A stretch of 64,000 nt of DNA from Callorhinus ursinus (Eukaryota; Chordata; Mammalia; Carnivora; Otariidae). Both the position numbers and the translations under genes were made by a program. The notes beneath the pieces were generated by a model that did not search any database, was not told the origin of the DNA, and saw nothing but the letters and a program-made list of their open reading frames with translations. This document shows positions 46,161 to 58,834 of the stretch, one piece after another (position 1 is the first letter of the stretch; each line of letters opens with the position of its first letter). The stretch covers positions 8,769,995-8,833,994 of the forward strand of contig NW_020312935.1 of assembly GCF_003265705.1 (NCBI RefSeq), in the 5' to 3' direction.

Positions 46161-47824
46161 AAATTAAATGCACGTTGCAAATTCTAAATACTGGATTTTC
46201 TTATTTTTTTCTCCTTTACATCTACCCAATTATTGAGATCACAATAGGAGCCACCACCTGCTATGTGGACAAAAGAAGGAAAAATATAATTGGTTATGAA
46301 TTTCTATACTAAAGATTTTTGTTTGTTTGTTTTTCCATTTGTAATACCCCACTGTGACTCACTTGATTTTCTGAAATGTCCTTCTTAATCAAAATGCTGC
46401 ATGGCCTGCAATTTTGCAAACTGGAGTGGATTAAAATTAGTTTTGTTGGAGAATTTTATGACACCCCCAACCCCCACCTGGAAATAATTGGAGACACCCT
46501 GGGGCATCACAGACTTGGGCTCAGAAATCACCACTCTTCACATTGCCTCACTTGAGTTTTTATGCGAACTAAATTGACAGCAGCAGTTCATTAGGGGAAC
46601 GTGATTGAATGTGCGTGGCTTGCTGATAAACTTGTAAGTACTGGGGGAATCATGAAAAATGCCTTCCTTTTTCCCAAAGAGGCTGAGCTGAAAAGGTCAA
46701 AGCATAGGTGTGCATGTATGTGTGTTTAAGAAAAATTAATTTGAAATAAGATGCTTAGACATCCAATTCTAATTAGAAGTCAGTCAATATCAGGACAGGC
46801 ATTTAGAGACCTACTTAGTACTTTATACTTCTTCCTATCATACAATACCTAAAAGTAAGAAACTCAAACCCCCACTATGCATTTAGTGCCCCTAGGTTGT
46901 ACATAATTCTAAAGAAGGAGGAAAAGAAAAAAAAAAAAAAAGGAAAGTGGAAGGAGGGAACACCATGAGGTGTGTACTGAACTCCCAGGAATTAAGGAGG
47001 AGACTCTTCCTCAGTATTCGATTGCTGGGAGTGGGGTGAAGAAAGAGGCCTTTAGACCTGAATTGGATAGCTGCCCATCAGGAATTCCTGAGAAAGCACT
47101 ATCTCCTTAAACCCTGCTGGCCCTTACAAAGGGTGGAGGCCTGTAGTATTTATTAATGACATATGTCTTAGAGTTGTTTACTAGAATTTGTGTTGTGTAC
47201 CACTGCCTTTTCCAGAACTTGCATTTGGAAATGGATAATCTTGTTTCTCAGCGTACCCAGACAAGGAAAGAACTAGTAGAATTACTCTACATTCTTTGAG
47301 CATTTAAAGGTTATTCTATGGATATAGACATGCTCATTAGCAAATGATCTGCACACTAATTCCTCAGCCCAAAGGGCTCACAACAAGGGGAGATCTCATT
47401 AGGAAGTCCTTTGACATTCGTTCCCCTCCTCTCTTCTTTTCATCTGCTCACTTCATCCTGAGAAAAGCATGTGCCCCACCAGATCTGCCTCCTTTGGCCA
47501 GCGGCCTAAATTCATGGAAGCCAGCCACACAGGAAATGTGGATTCAGGGGAAGTAGCCTCCTTTTCAAGCCCTTAGGGGCCCTTTCAGTACTAATTACAG
47601 CAAATGTCTGAGGCAGGCATCAAGTCCTGGAGCCAGTGATGGTGGATCAAGGGCCAATGCTGCAGGGGCCTCCTCTCTTGTGTTTTCTGAAATGTTTTTG
47701 ATTTTAATGTTTTCTCTCCCATATTCTCCATGAGGACCCTTATACAAGTCAGAACATGAGACAAAATATGGTTTGAAAAATGAACTCATTGCAACAAAGG
47801 CATACAACATAACAGCTTATGTAA
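46161..47824. other. Unique DNA, no gene seen
   Basis: A run at 46928-46942. 46380-46680 is repeat-free and dense in homeodomain- and GATA-like sites. No reading frame with a domain. Confidence 0.5.
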
Positions 47825-48055
47825 TAACATTACTAATAGCTAATATTTATGGATTCCTAAATCATGGGAAAGCAATCTGTATTCTCTAATTTGATCCTCA
47901 TGGCAATTCATAGGTGTTATTGGTATTGTTTAAGTTAAAAAAAGTTGGCTTAGGATAATAAGTAACTTGTCCAAAGCCAGGAAGTAGGAAAGCTAGGTTC
48001 TAAATCCCAAGCTATCTTATGTCATAGTCTGTGCCCTTCCCACCATACTATGCTT
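47825..48055 (+). mobile_element. MIR SINE, fairly complete
   Basis: 'gctaatatttatggattcc', 'atttgatcctcatggcaatt' and 'agtaacttgtccaaagccagg' through 'ccaccatactatgcttc'. Runs straight into the GATA repeat. Confidence 0.85.
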
Positions 48056-48058
48056 CGA

Positions 48059-48068
48059 ATAGATAGAT

Positions 48069-48132
<64 letters not shown>

Positions 48133-48150
48133 GCAGACAGACAGATACAG
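48059..48150. repeat. (GATA)n microsatellite
   Basis: About 16 GATA units with one interruption, then GACA units (48132-48146). Begins at the 3' end of the MIR. Confidence 0.96.
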
Positions 48151-48247
48151 GTGTGATTATAAATACAAGGATATCCATCAAGGTCCTTTTTTTTTCCTTT
48201 TTGGAGACAAAACCTCATATTTCAGAATTTTAAGATGGATATTGTAT

Positions 48248-48312
48248 TCATTCATTCATCTATTCATCATTCCATCAGTCAGTCAACAAATATCTTTTAA
48301 CATCTACTCTTT
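48248..48312 (-). mobile_element. L2 LINE 3'-end fragment
   Basis: 'attcattcattcatctattc' and 'gtcaacaaatatcttttaaca' are the reverse of the L2 terminus. Confidence 0.6.
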
Positions 48313-48830
48313 CCTGGTAATTAATTAATTATATTATTTTACTGAGGTATAATTAACATGTAACATATTAATGTCAAGTGTACAACATAATAATTTGATA
48401 GTTGTATACACTATGGAATGATTACAATAAATCTAGTTACTATCTGTCATACAAAGTTACAAATTTTTTTCCTTAATGAGAATTTTTAAGATTTACTGTC
48501 TTGGCAACTTTCAAGCATGTACATTACATCCCCATTACTTATTTATTTTTTAATTGGAAGTCTGTACTTCTTGATTCCATTCACTCATTTTGCCCACCCA
48601 TCTAACTCCTCTCTCTTCTAGCAACCACTGTTCTACCCTCTGTATCTATGAATTTTGTTTTGTTTGTTCATTTGTTTCATGTTTTCGATTCCACATATAA
48701 GTGAGATTATATGGTAATAGTCTTTCTTTGTCTGACTTATTTCCCTTAGTATAACACCCTCTGGTTCATCTATGTGGTCACAAATGGCAAGATTTCTTTT
48801 TTATGGCTAAATAATATTCCATTGTCTATA

Positions 48831-49045
48831 TATACCACCTCATTTTTTTTTTAAGATTGTATTTATTTATTTGAGAGAAACAGAGCATGAGCATGGTGGG
48901 GAGGGATAGAGGGAGGAGAAGAAAGAGACTCTCCACTGAGCAGGGAGCCCACTAGAGGGCTCGATCTCAGGGCCCTGAGATCATGACCTGAGCTGAAGAT
49001 AGATGCACTTAACTGACTGAGCCACCCAAGCACTCCCACCTTATT
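48831..49045 (-). mobile_element. SINEC SINE, first of a tandem pair
   Basis: Body ~48844-49036 with tail left and head GCCACCCAAGCACTCCC right. Flanked by tataccacctcat (48831-48843) and a decayed ccaccttat (49037-49045). Confidence 0.9.
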
Positions 49046-49237
49046 TTTTTTAAATGATTTATTATCTGAGAGAGGGAAAGAGAGCATGAGCAGAGGGAGG
49101 GGCAGAAGAGAGAGAATCTCAAGCAGTCTCCTCAGGGCTCAATATCACAATCATGAGATCATGACCAAAGTCAAAATCAAGAGTCAGGCATTGAACCAAC
49201 TGAGCTGAGCCATCCAGGCTCCCTTATACCACCTCAT
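49037..49237 (-). mobile_element. SINEC SINE, second of a tandem pair
   Basis: Body ~49046-49224, older subfamily ('caaaatcaagagtcaggc'). Right flank tataccacctcat (49225-49237) equals 48831-48843, so the pair shares one target site. Confidence 0.9.
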
Positions 49238-49647
49238 GTTTAATCCATTCATCCACTGATGTACACTTATGTTGTTTCCATATCTTAACTGTTATAAATA
49301 ATGCTTTGATGATATATCTTCTTGAATTAGTGTTTTCATTTTCTGCAGATAAATACTTAATAGCTGAATTCCTAGATCATTCTGTAGTTCCATTTTCAGT
49401 TTTTTGAGGAACCTCCATACTGTTTTCCACAGTGGCTGCAATTTACATTCTCACCAACAGTGAATGAGGGTTCCTTTTTTTTCCACATCCTTGCCAACAC
49501 TTGTTATTCTTTGTCTTTTTGATAATATCCATTTGAACAGGTATGAAGTGAGATATCATTGTGGTTTTGATTTGCATTTCCCTGATGATTAGTGATGTTG
49601 AGCATCTTTTCCTGTGCCTGTTGGCCATCTATATGTCTTTGAAAAAT

Positions 49648-49810
49648 AACATCTATTCAGGGGCGCCTAGCTACTTTTAGTTGGAAGAGCATGAGACTCA
49701 TGATCTCAGGGTCATGAGTTCAAGCCCCATGTTGGGTTTAGAGAGTACTAAAATAAATAAATAAACAAACAAACAAACAAACTTTTAAAAAGTGAAAAAA
49801 TGTCTATTCA
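49648..49810 (+). mobile_element. tRNA-derived SINE, short type
   Basis: Body 49660-49797: head GGGGCGCCTAG, then 'gagcatgagactcatgatctc', 'gagttcaagccccatgttggg', 'agagagtacta' and an (AAAT)n/(AAAC)n tail. It lacks the usual SINEC CT-rich middle, so it is a different, shorter subfamily close to the tRNA-Lys parent. TSD (a)tctattca near 49651-49659 and 49803-49810. Confidence 0.88.
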
Positions 49811-50000
49811 TATCCTCTTCCCATTTTTTAAATTGGATTATTTGTTTTTGTGCTATTAAGTTGTCTGAATTCTTTCTATATATTAATTATTAACCCTTTA
49901 TCAGATATATGATTTGCAAATATTTTTTCCCATCCAATAGGTTACCTTTTCATTTTGTTGATGGCTTCCTATGCTGTGCAGAAAAAGTTGGCTTTAAAAG

Positions 50001-51574
50001 ATCCCTGTCATCCTGGGGATAGATCTTATCTACTGAAAGCCTTCTAAAAAGTCAGAATGTGGGATTTCGGGGGTGCTTTCACTCTGGTCATTTCTACTGT
50101 GGATCAGCTCTCCTTCTGCCCCTAAGGATAAATCTTATTGATAATGTTGACACCAGCTCTGAGTTGATTCTCATCTGATATGCAACCTTTGATAGTGATT
50201 TGTTCTCTTCTTAGTGTTCATTGCCTTTGGTCTGGTTTCCTTTTAATAAGCAAAATGTAATTAAACTTAGAGGCACTGCTTGAATTCTATTCCCCAGTGC
50301 CCTAAACTTTCTCTTTCAAATCAATTTAATCAGAGAAAATGTCGAAGTTAAAATAGATCTTAGAGGCGGAAAAAAGCATATAGTAAGAAGATTGAGTTCC
50401 AAAGTTCTGAGTGGTCTTTTGCATGGTGTAAGAGCTGACAATGTATAATGTTGGGGTGTGGGTAGAATAGAGCTGACTGAATAAAAGAATGAATGAATGG
50501 TTCTGTCCAAGAAGGGAAGATGGGAGTTAAGGTTTGGAAGTTAACAGGGGATCAATTCACTCACCTGAATTTTACTGTTTGTTCAGAGACTCTGTCACAC
50601 TTAGTTTTGCTGTAAATGTTATCTGTTCATTGTGGTTTTGCAACCTAGTTGTTCTGTTTTGTGTGGTATTTGGAGAATTTGAAACTTATTTTCTTCCACC
50701 CCGTGATTCCCACAGGGGCTTTAAGTGATGCAGTACTCCTTGTCTTTCATTCTTGATCCAGACCCTTTACTTTCCCTCCTCCCTACAACCTGGGTTCCTC
50801 TGAAACACATAAGATCAGATCATTCTACTCACTACCTCTTCATTATCTTTCTGGTCACTTCCTCTCATTCATTAAATATTTTAGTCATTAGATCCCTATA
50901 TATCACTCACCCATTGTTCCTTATCAGAAAATTCAACATTCACATAAACCATTTATTCAACACCCTGGTTTCATGAGTCCCTGAATACGTTCTTAGATTA
51001 GCCTACTAGTTCCCACTTCAGGGACACATTCTCCTGGTCATATCTGAGACATTACTAATAACTACATCACTTACAAAGTCTGTTTCAAATAAGAACTCTC
51101 CTGTAACTACTTTCCACCTTTCTATCTCACTATTCTAATTACCCTAAACCAAAAGGTCTTAGAGGTTCTTGAAACCTCCAATCCCATTTACCACAATAAT
51201 TTTTCACTGAACATGCCCTTCATGTTTTCATTATCATCTTTAAATAATTTAGAAGACATAGCCCATCTCCTTCACTTCCTTGAAAATACTGGTTCTAGAA
51301 TATGTTAAGAATTGTATGAAGGTTAGACTATATATTGTCCACCATTTTTATAGGGAATTCCATATTCAAAGGCCTAAGGTGGAAGAAGTAGACAATTTTA
51401 GGAAAATACCCTCTATTTTAGAGGTTAAGTTGTGTGAAACAAGTATTAGGTTGGGCAAGTACACAGAGGCCAGGTAACAAGAGCTTTTCAAAGCCATGTC
51501 TAACAACTTGCTTCTTTGTTTTCTTAGGCAATAAGAGACAATTAAATGTTAATGAATTGGGGGTGGTATTCGGG
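50001..51574. other. Unique DNA, no gene seen
   Basis: Frames of 64-83 codons at 50316-50976 lack any domain. No SINE or LINE recognised. Confidence 0.5.
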
Positions 51575-52020
51575 GTTGCCTTAATTTGCTATGACTGCTG
51601 TAATAAAATACTGTAAATTGAGTGGCTTAAACAACAGGTACTCATTAACTTTCTGCTTTAGAGGTTGGGAGTCTGAGATCAAGGTTTTGGTAGGATTGTG
51701 TTCCCTCTATAGGTGCTAGAGAAGGATCTGGTTCAAGGACTGTCTCCTACTTTCTGATAGTTTTTTAACTTGTGATAGCATAACTCCATTTGTCACATGA
51801 CATTTTCCTAGTGTGTGTGTCTCTGTGTCTAAATTTCCCCTTTTTCTAAGGACACCAATCATATTGGATTAGGGACCAAACTTACTCCAGTATGAACACA
51901 TCTTCACTTAACTAATTACATCTGCAATGATCCTAGTTCTAAATAAGGTCATGTTCTGCGGTATGGGGGGTAAGGACTTCAGTATATGAATTTTGGAGAA
52001 CACTATGCAACCCACAGTAT
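51575..52020 (-). mobile_element. MLT1-type MaLR LTR
   Basis: Nearly complete LTR in antisense: 'tgctatgactgctgtaataaa', 'gtggcttaaacaaca', 'ttctaaggacaccaatcatattgg' and 'atatgaattttggagaac...caaccca'. Only the LTR is present, with no internal viral region. Ancient and diverged. Confidence 0.8.
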
Positions 52021-52039
52021 GGATTTCATAAACAATATT

Positions 52040-52130
52040 TTTAACATCATATGTGAATTCAAATGCCACCTCACCAAAGAGAACCCCATTTTCTCCTATC
52101 GTTAGGAAAAAAAGCCTACATGGAGCCCTC
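52040..52130 (+). mobile_element. Possible L2 fragment
   Basis: 'gtgaattcaaatgccacctcacc' followed by 'agagaaccccattttc' resembles the L2 3' region. Weak. Confidence 0.35.
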
Positions 52131-53329
52131 TGTAGATTTTCTTTTTCTGTAAATGACCTGGTTAAGAAATGGAGCAAGGATTACAATATAATGTTCAGCC
52201 AGCAGTCACTGCTCATTAGGAAGATCCACATGGCAAGAGAGGAAGATCTAGAGCAGAACACAGAGATGGAGGTTGTACCTCTTTATTTCCATGGATGATG
52301 CTCAAAAAGGCCTCTGTTTTCATGTCTGGTAGCATTCACCAAAGTTAGGCCAAGAGAAGTCAAAGTAATTTAGATTCAATCTTCTCTCAGAAATGAAATG
52401 AACAGAAGTTTTATTAAAAGGAAATGAAGAGGAAATTGAACTTTCATATTTCATTGTGCAATTGTGATGACAAAAAACAATATTCGTGAACAGAAGTTTG
52501 AAAGATTGTTATTTATATGTCTTTTCCCCTCCCTTGTATTCACCTACACTCTACTTACTCTTGTCAAAATAGGGGACAAGGCTTTTTTTTTCTCTTAAGA
52601 GCTTAGTCATAGTAATAGCATGGCTAACCTAAGCTAATGTGCTCTGTGTTACTTTAAACAATTTTTACATTTTCTAATAGAACAAATTTAAAGTGTTTAA
52701 TAGTGGAAGATGGAATAAAAGTCAAAATTTATTTTTTGCATCATTATTAGCTACAACTTAGATAAAAATATATTTTTGGCCTTTGTTATCTTTTCTTGGG
52801 GAAGGGTATATTAGAACATAGGTATAGTAAGTAAAATCATAAAGGGATTAGAAACGGCTTTAGCAAATTTCCTATTGAGAAATCAGAACATGTATTTTTA
52901 GGATTTCATTTCTATTTAGTTGTGTGATTCTATATTATAAAGATAGTATGACTGGAATAGGGCTTGCTATGACTGAATTATTTAAGAGAAAGGGGGTGTT
53001 GCTTCCCTCATTTGAGCCACTCTGGGCACTAAAATGTTGACTTTGATGGTCAGGTGAGGCCTCAAGGTGACGAATCTGTGATACGATCTTGAGAATTCCT
53101 TAATATTTAAGAGACTTTATGAATGTGTAATGGATCTATTGAGAATAGCTGAAGGCATATTTAGAAATGGGCACTGGAAACTGCTTTCTCTCTATACTAA
53201 AAAATCAGCCCTTTCTCCATGGCATTTAATGTGTCCAGAGATTTCTCTCCTGTTCCTTTTCACTATGGAGCTGGCTATAATTCTTAAACAATGGGGGATG
53301 TATGTACTGAGGAATGTAGCATCATGCTA
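52131..53329. other. Unique AT-rich DNA, no gene seen
   Basis: Nothing recognised. Confidence 0.5.
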
Positions 53330-53700
53330 GGCTGTGATAATAAATAACTCTAGCCATGATGGCTTAACTCAACAGATATTTCTTACTCATCCTACCAGTC
53401 CTACGTAGGTGAATAGAGGGCTCTGCTCCATGCAGTCTTTCAGGGATCAAGTCTGACAGGGGCTGTAAAATCTGGTAGCTGAACCTTAAGTCATCACAGC
53501 AAAGGAAGAGAGATACTAGAGATCTGTGCATGACATTTTGCTGTCACAGCTCCCAAGTGACACACATCAGTTTTGATCACAGTGATGGGCCACAATTAAT
53601 AACATGCAGAAAGCTTAGAAATCTTGGGAATGTTTAGAGAGTTGTAACATGGGTCCAGGTTTTATTATTATATATCAGGTCCCATCTCACATGGCCCTCC
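53330..53700 (-). mobile_element. LTR-like old repeat
   Basis: 'gtgataataaataactctag', 'tctgctccatgcagtctttc' and 'cccaagtgacacacatcag' match the same LTR-like family as 43630-44040. No viral gene. Confidence 0.5.
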
Positions 53701-55147
53701 AACTCTATAACCTGAGCTTTATGAACTATAGTGTTGCTTGTGACTAACTTATCTCTTACTGGTTGGCAATGCTGGGAGGGAGTGAATGGAAGCTGGACCA
53801 CCATGTGGGGTAAGGTCAGAGGTTAGGGAAAGGAAAATGGGGAAGATCCTACGGTCTGAAATAGTTATGATTTGGGAAGGTTATTCAGGAGTCATATCAT
53901 TTCCTTGACTTTTTCAACCAGAAGTTTATTATGTCTTCAGTTCTCTGTCCTTTTTATTGTAATATTCAAAGCCCAAGGCACTATATCTATAATAAAAAAA
54001 TAGAATATCAAGGTGGAATAATAGACCTTTTGAGGGAAGAATCAAAGCAAATTTAGAGAACTCTGACAGGTGATATTTATGGTCTTCTAACTAATTAAAG
54101 TGTTGTTGCTGGTAAAGATACTGCCTCCAGAGTGGCTCTCAAAGTTCAAAGAGGAGCTAGAAAAGAGGAATGGTTTTGCATTAAAGCAGAAGAGACTGAG
54201 GTCTTAGGTAGAAGAACCTCTGCTTTTGGATATGATAAAAATTGAAACTGGTTAGCAGTGGAAAGTGATGGAGAAACACACATCCCTGAGAGCAGAGGTC
54301 CTGAAATTTAGAGCTGGGTGGGTCCTTCCATGTCAGCTAGTCCATCTCCTTAATTTTATTGCTAGAATGTAAATACCAGAAGAATAAATGTCATAGAATA
54401 AATTTCATAGAATGTCAATAGGTATTCCTGGAAAATAGTGTTCTGTGGATAATTAAGTTTAGGAAATGCTGCTTAAACAAAGCTAAGGAGATAAGTGAGC
54501 CATAGGGCTTCTTTCAGTCTTTAGTAAGATAATGCACATAGTAACTCTCCAAGAGAGGGGATATAATAAGAAACATTTCTTCAAGATTTGGCCATGGTAC
54601 ATGATTTTTGTCAAAATAATCTCTGGGGCAAAATGTGTGTGTAGAAATATTGACAGAAAAAGTCATTTCTTCTTGAAAATTTAAACACTAATGCTCTTGT
54701 GAGAAAGGGGATGCTCTTATAATCTTTTCTTCCACTTGACTTCATCACTGTCAGCAGTTCAAATTATCAGGCCCAGGAATAGTTTCCTGAGAGGTACTCT
54801 CACTGTTACCACTTCTCAGCTCTTTGCGTTCTTGGTCGGTCTTTGGGTTCACAATGGGAATTTAAACCTTGAGGAAGATGTAACGTTCAGCTTAACCTCT
54901 GCTATTGTCTGCATCGAGGTCCATCCAGTCTGTGCATGTGTATGTGAAGGGGTGTGACTGTTCTTGCTGGTGAGTGTGTAACTCAGTTACTCCTCGATTC
55001 CATTTACACAAGGATGGTCTGGTATTTAGGCAAAAATAAGCTGAGGGTAAGCATGCAAACGCCACCCCCAGAAAGCCTTCCATTGTAGCACCTGCCCTGA
55101 AATCCTGTCTTATTTTTCCTTCCACAGTAGTGGTGGAGTCTAATCTA
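53701..55147. other. Unique DNA, no gene seen
   Basis: No gene. 54300-54365 ('tagagctgggtgggtccttcc') may be an old MIR-like fragment. The 73- and 77-codon frames at 54736-55125 lack domains. Confidence 0.45.
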
Positions 55148-55171
55148 AAAAAAAAAAAAAAAAAAAAAAAA
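55148..55171. repeat. Poly-A tract
   Basis: Run of ~24 A with no retrocopy body or TSD that I can see on its 5' side. Confidence 0.9.
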
Positions 55172-55307
55172 TTAAAAATTGCCGCATTTGCTCTGGATGG
55201 AGCCTATGGCTTTTATCTGTTTATCTTTTTGAAATTGACCATGATGACAAAATGTAAACAAATAAACACATAAGGCTTTGTATATGTGGGATGATATATG
55301 TCTCAGT

Positions 55308-55523
55308 AAAATCTCCACTTCTGGGGCGCCTGGGTGGCTCAGTTGGTTAAGCGACTGCCTTCAGCTCAGGTCGTGGTCCCAGAGTCCTGGGATCGAGTCC
55401 CATATCAGGCTCCCAGCTCAGCGGGGAGCCGCTTCTCCCTCTGACCCTCTCCCCTCTCATGCTGTTTCTCTCTCTTTCTCAAATAAAATATAAAAAAAAA
55501 ACAATTAAAAAAAATCTCCACTT
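55308..55523 (+). mobile_element. SINEC SINE with TSD
   Basis: Body 55323-55510, head GGGGCGCCTGGGTGGCTC, nearly full consensus. Perfect 13-bp TSD aaaatctccactt at 55308-55320 and 55511-55523. Confidence 0.96.
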
Positions 55524-57382
55524 TTCATCTCTGCCATTCCTCATTGGCACCTGCTGATCATTCATGGCCCTGACAGAAGACACTGAATGGATACAAAGGG
55601 ACTGACATTTTCAAGTTAAGGATACAGAGATAAAGACTCAGAATGAACATCATATTGCTCCCAGACAGTGGTTGATTTTCTTTGATTGCTTTGAAAAATA
55701 CAAAACTGCAACAGGAACTGCTGTTCTGACTCGCTCACTTAGAGAATTCGTTTTTTGGGTTGCAGAAAGCATGAAAAGTTTTAGCTAAAATTAAAATTCA
55801 ATAAAGGTCAGTTCTCTAGGCTATGAAAGAGAAATCAGAACATAAGAATAGCTGAGTGGATCCCACCAAGCTGACCTATAGCAGTTAATAATAATGATTT
55901 CCAAGGCAGGGTAAGAGGAAACCAATGACTTTTGTGAACAAAATGGTGAAATGGTTTGGAAAAAAAAAGGGGAACAAGCGAAAATGAATATTCTTTGTTA
56001 AGATAATTAAATATCTTTCTTGCTGGGATCATTGCTAGAGTAATTGTCCATAGTACTTCCATTTTTATTAAAGGAGCCTAGCTTTTATTTGTGTTAAGTT
56101 AGGTTATATTAATGGCTTTAGGGACTTTCAAATGTATTTCAGTAACACTTTTCAGAGGAATGATTTTTGAATCCATGTGGAGAACTGAAATAGATCATAA
56201 CATTTTTTTGCATTTACTGAAAAGTTGAAAATCTAGCTGGAATCTGAATGTCAACACATCTTACTGAGGTCTATTTGGATCTATTAACAAAAATCACTAA
56301 ATCCTTTTACATAGCATCAAAGTAATGCAGTGCAGACAGTGACTTTTTGTTCTGTAGTTTTGGTTTTGGTTTTGAGCGCTGGGATGTGAAACAAAAGGCA
56401 TGTAAGTGTGAGCCCATGAGTGACAGTATGATACAAAATGAGTTTAAGTTTCCTCAATATTTCCTTGTGAATGACAATTTAACCAAAAATATATACACTA
56501 TATTGAGATATAGTGGGGAATTAACAAGTTAGTTATATTTTTAAGGGCATATATACTTTTAATAAATTGGAATACACTTAGCAATATTGAAAATGATGAC
56601 ACTAGTACTAAACCTACATTTTCTCATTTTAATCCTTATCATAGTTCTATGAAGTGAACATTATTCTATCCCCTCACAAATTAAAAATGTGAAGCATTAT
56701 TTAAACTTCCTTTGAAAATTCATAAGAATCTACTAAGGCTTTAAATCTGCATTCTGGATAAGATTTTTCACTGCATGAGTGAGTAAAGGAATGAATACTA
56801 CATATAGTGAAGCTTCCTGTTCAGATTGAAAATGGATACTCTAGTATCTGTGGCATTTTGTGATGATGGGGGTTAGTTCCTGTACCCAGCAGAGTTGTGC
56901 TTGTTTAATGTTTTCTTGTCTGTGATGTGTACACAGTCATTGGAATACTGGGTTAAGTTTCAGTTTTTTTGACCAAGGATATTAAAAGCAAGCTGCTGCA
57001 CAAAGCAGGAGCCCACACAGCAGAGCTGGGGGTGTCTTCCTTGGGCACTCAGATTATCTAAAGCCATCAGGCAGGGGCTCACAAATCTGATTCCTCATGG
57101 TGGGTTTAAGGAATCGGAGAAGCACAAATTGCTCCACCAGAACCTTTCACACTTTGGTTTTATTCACCATTCCTAGTATTTAGGCGGAGCCAGAACCTTC
57201 CACATTCCAGAGCCAAACTTAAGAGTCAGCCTCACCAGGAGGGCATATCCTGGAACATGACCTCTAGCTCTTGCTTTGCAGCACCCTGGAATCCCATTGC
57301 CTTGCCTGTGGAGTCCTATACTCCCTCCCATGGGCACCTCTCATCCCCCTGGAAGATTAATTCCATTAGACAGGGCTTGCTT
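55524..57382. other. Unique DNA, no gene seen
   Basis: No recognised repeat. Frames of 61-75 codons have no domain. 56990-57360 is somewhat GC-richer with no CpG clustering. Confidence 0.5.
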
Positions 57383-58091
57383 TTCCCGCTTGCTTTTTTT
57401 TTTCTTTAATTTTTTATTGTTATGTTAATCACCATATATTACATCATTTGTTTTGGTGTAGTGTTCCATGCTTCATTGTTTGTTCATAACACCCAGTGCT
57501 CCACGCAGAATGTGCCCTCTTTAATACCCATCACCAGGCTAACCCATCCCCCTACCCTCCTCCCCTCTAGAAACCTCAGTTTGTTTTTTCAGAGTCCATC
57601 ATCTCTCCTGGTTCGTCTCCCCCTCTGACTTACTCCCCTTCATTCTTCCTCTCCTGCTATCTTCCTCTTTTTCTTTTTTCTTAAAATATGTTGCGTTATT
57701 TGTTTCAGAAGTACAGATCTGTGATTCAACAGTCTTGCACAATTCACAGCGCTCACCGTAGCACATACCCTCCCCAATGTCTATCACCCAGCCACCCCAT
57801 CCCTCGCACCCCCAACCACTCCAGTAACACTCAGTTTGTTCCTGAGATTAAGATTTCCTCATATCAGTGAGGTCATATGATATATGTCTTTCTCTGATTG
57901 ACTTATTTCACTCAGCATAACACCCTCCATTTCCATCCACATCGTTGCAAATGGCAAGATCTCATTCCTTTTGATGGCTGCATAATATTCCATTGTGTAT
58001 ATATACCACATCTTCTTTATCTATTCATCTGTCGATGGACATCTTGGCTCTTTCCACAGTTTGGCTATTGTGGACATTCCCGCTTGCTTTT
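57383..58091 (-). mobile_element. 5'-truncated L1 with TSD
   Basis: Body 57398-58076. Antisense: poly-T, 'attgttatgttaatcacc', the 3' UTR, then the ORF2 C-terminal end up to 'tttggctattgtgg'. Same family as the full-length copy. Perfect 15-bp TSD ttcccgcttgctttt at 57383-57397 and 58077-58091. No functional ORF remains. Confidence 0.96.
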
Positions 58092-58108
58092 ACTGTTAAA
58101 TCCCTACT

Positions 58109-58343
58109 ACAGCCTGGTGGGGCGCCTAGGTGGCTCAGTCATAAAGCATCTGCCTGCTGCTCAGGTCATGGTCCCAGGCGCCTGGGATTGAGCCCCGCAT
58201 CGGGCTCCCTGCTCCACGGGAAGCCTGCTTTTCCCTCTCCCACTCCCCCTGCTTGTGTTCCCTCTATCGCTGTGTCTCTTTCTGTCAAATAAATAAATAA
58301 AATCTTTAAAAAAAAAAAAGAAAAAAAGAAGAAGACTGCCTGG
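58109..58343 (+). mobile_element. SINEC SINE
   Basis: Body 58119-58334, full length, (AAAT)n AATCTTT A-rich tail. TSD acagcctgg / actgcctgg at 58109-58117 and 58335-58343, one mismatch. Confidence 0.94.
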
Positions 58344-58834
58344 CACAGAGTGAGGATTCAACTTCAATTTCAACCAAATGAAGGAATCATTGCTTCACTA
58401 GATAGAACTCTGGACATGTCCAAGCTCCCTCCTCCAGAACTTACTGGGGTCTTCTGACCTTGCCATCATTCCCCTCACACTCTGGCTTTTAGATGCTTCC
58501 TCCATAGCTGGAGGAAATAGAGTCCTTTTACCTTTCTTCAAGTCTGAATTTGAAACTTACAGTACTCCCACCAAGGTATATAATTTAACTTTTTCTCTGT
58601 TCTCAGACCATAATTCTTTCTTTTTCTAATTTGTGCCATAATCCAAACAAATTAAATTTTTTCTTTCAAAGCATTGTTGCAGTTTTAGCTTGAAACAGTG
58701 ACCAAAAGACAAAAAGAAATATACTCCCATATTTTTCATGTTTTTTTCTCCTCATAAAAGTAATATATTTGTATCATAGAAATTATAGGTAGTAGAAAGA
58801 TAAACATTCCACATGATTTATCTTCCAGGGATTT
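58344..58834. other. Unique DNA, no gene seen
   Basis: AT-rich. 58735-58830 may be a decayed LINE, not well supported. Confidence 0.45.

Larger units (their letters stand above)
48320..50000 (-). mobile_element. Old L1 3' half, antisense, split by three SINEs
   Basis: Antisense 3' UTR and ORF2 C-terminus: 'aatggcaagatttcttttt' ... 'ctaaataatattccattg', later 'gaacctccatactgttttcc', 'gattagtgatgttgagcatc' and 'tatgatttgcaaatatttt'. A 61-codon minus piece (49443-49628) still reads like ORF2 (MANRHRK...QGCGKK). SINEs interrupt at 48844-49224 (two) and 49660-49797. Not functional. Confidence 0.88.

Noticed and set aside
55148..55171. Processed pseudogene tail
   Set aside because: No coding-like body or TSD upstream of the A run.
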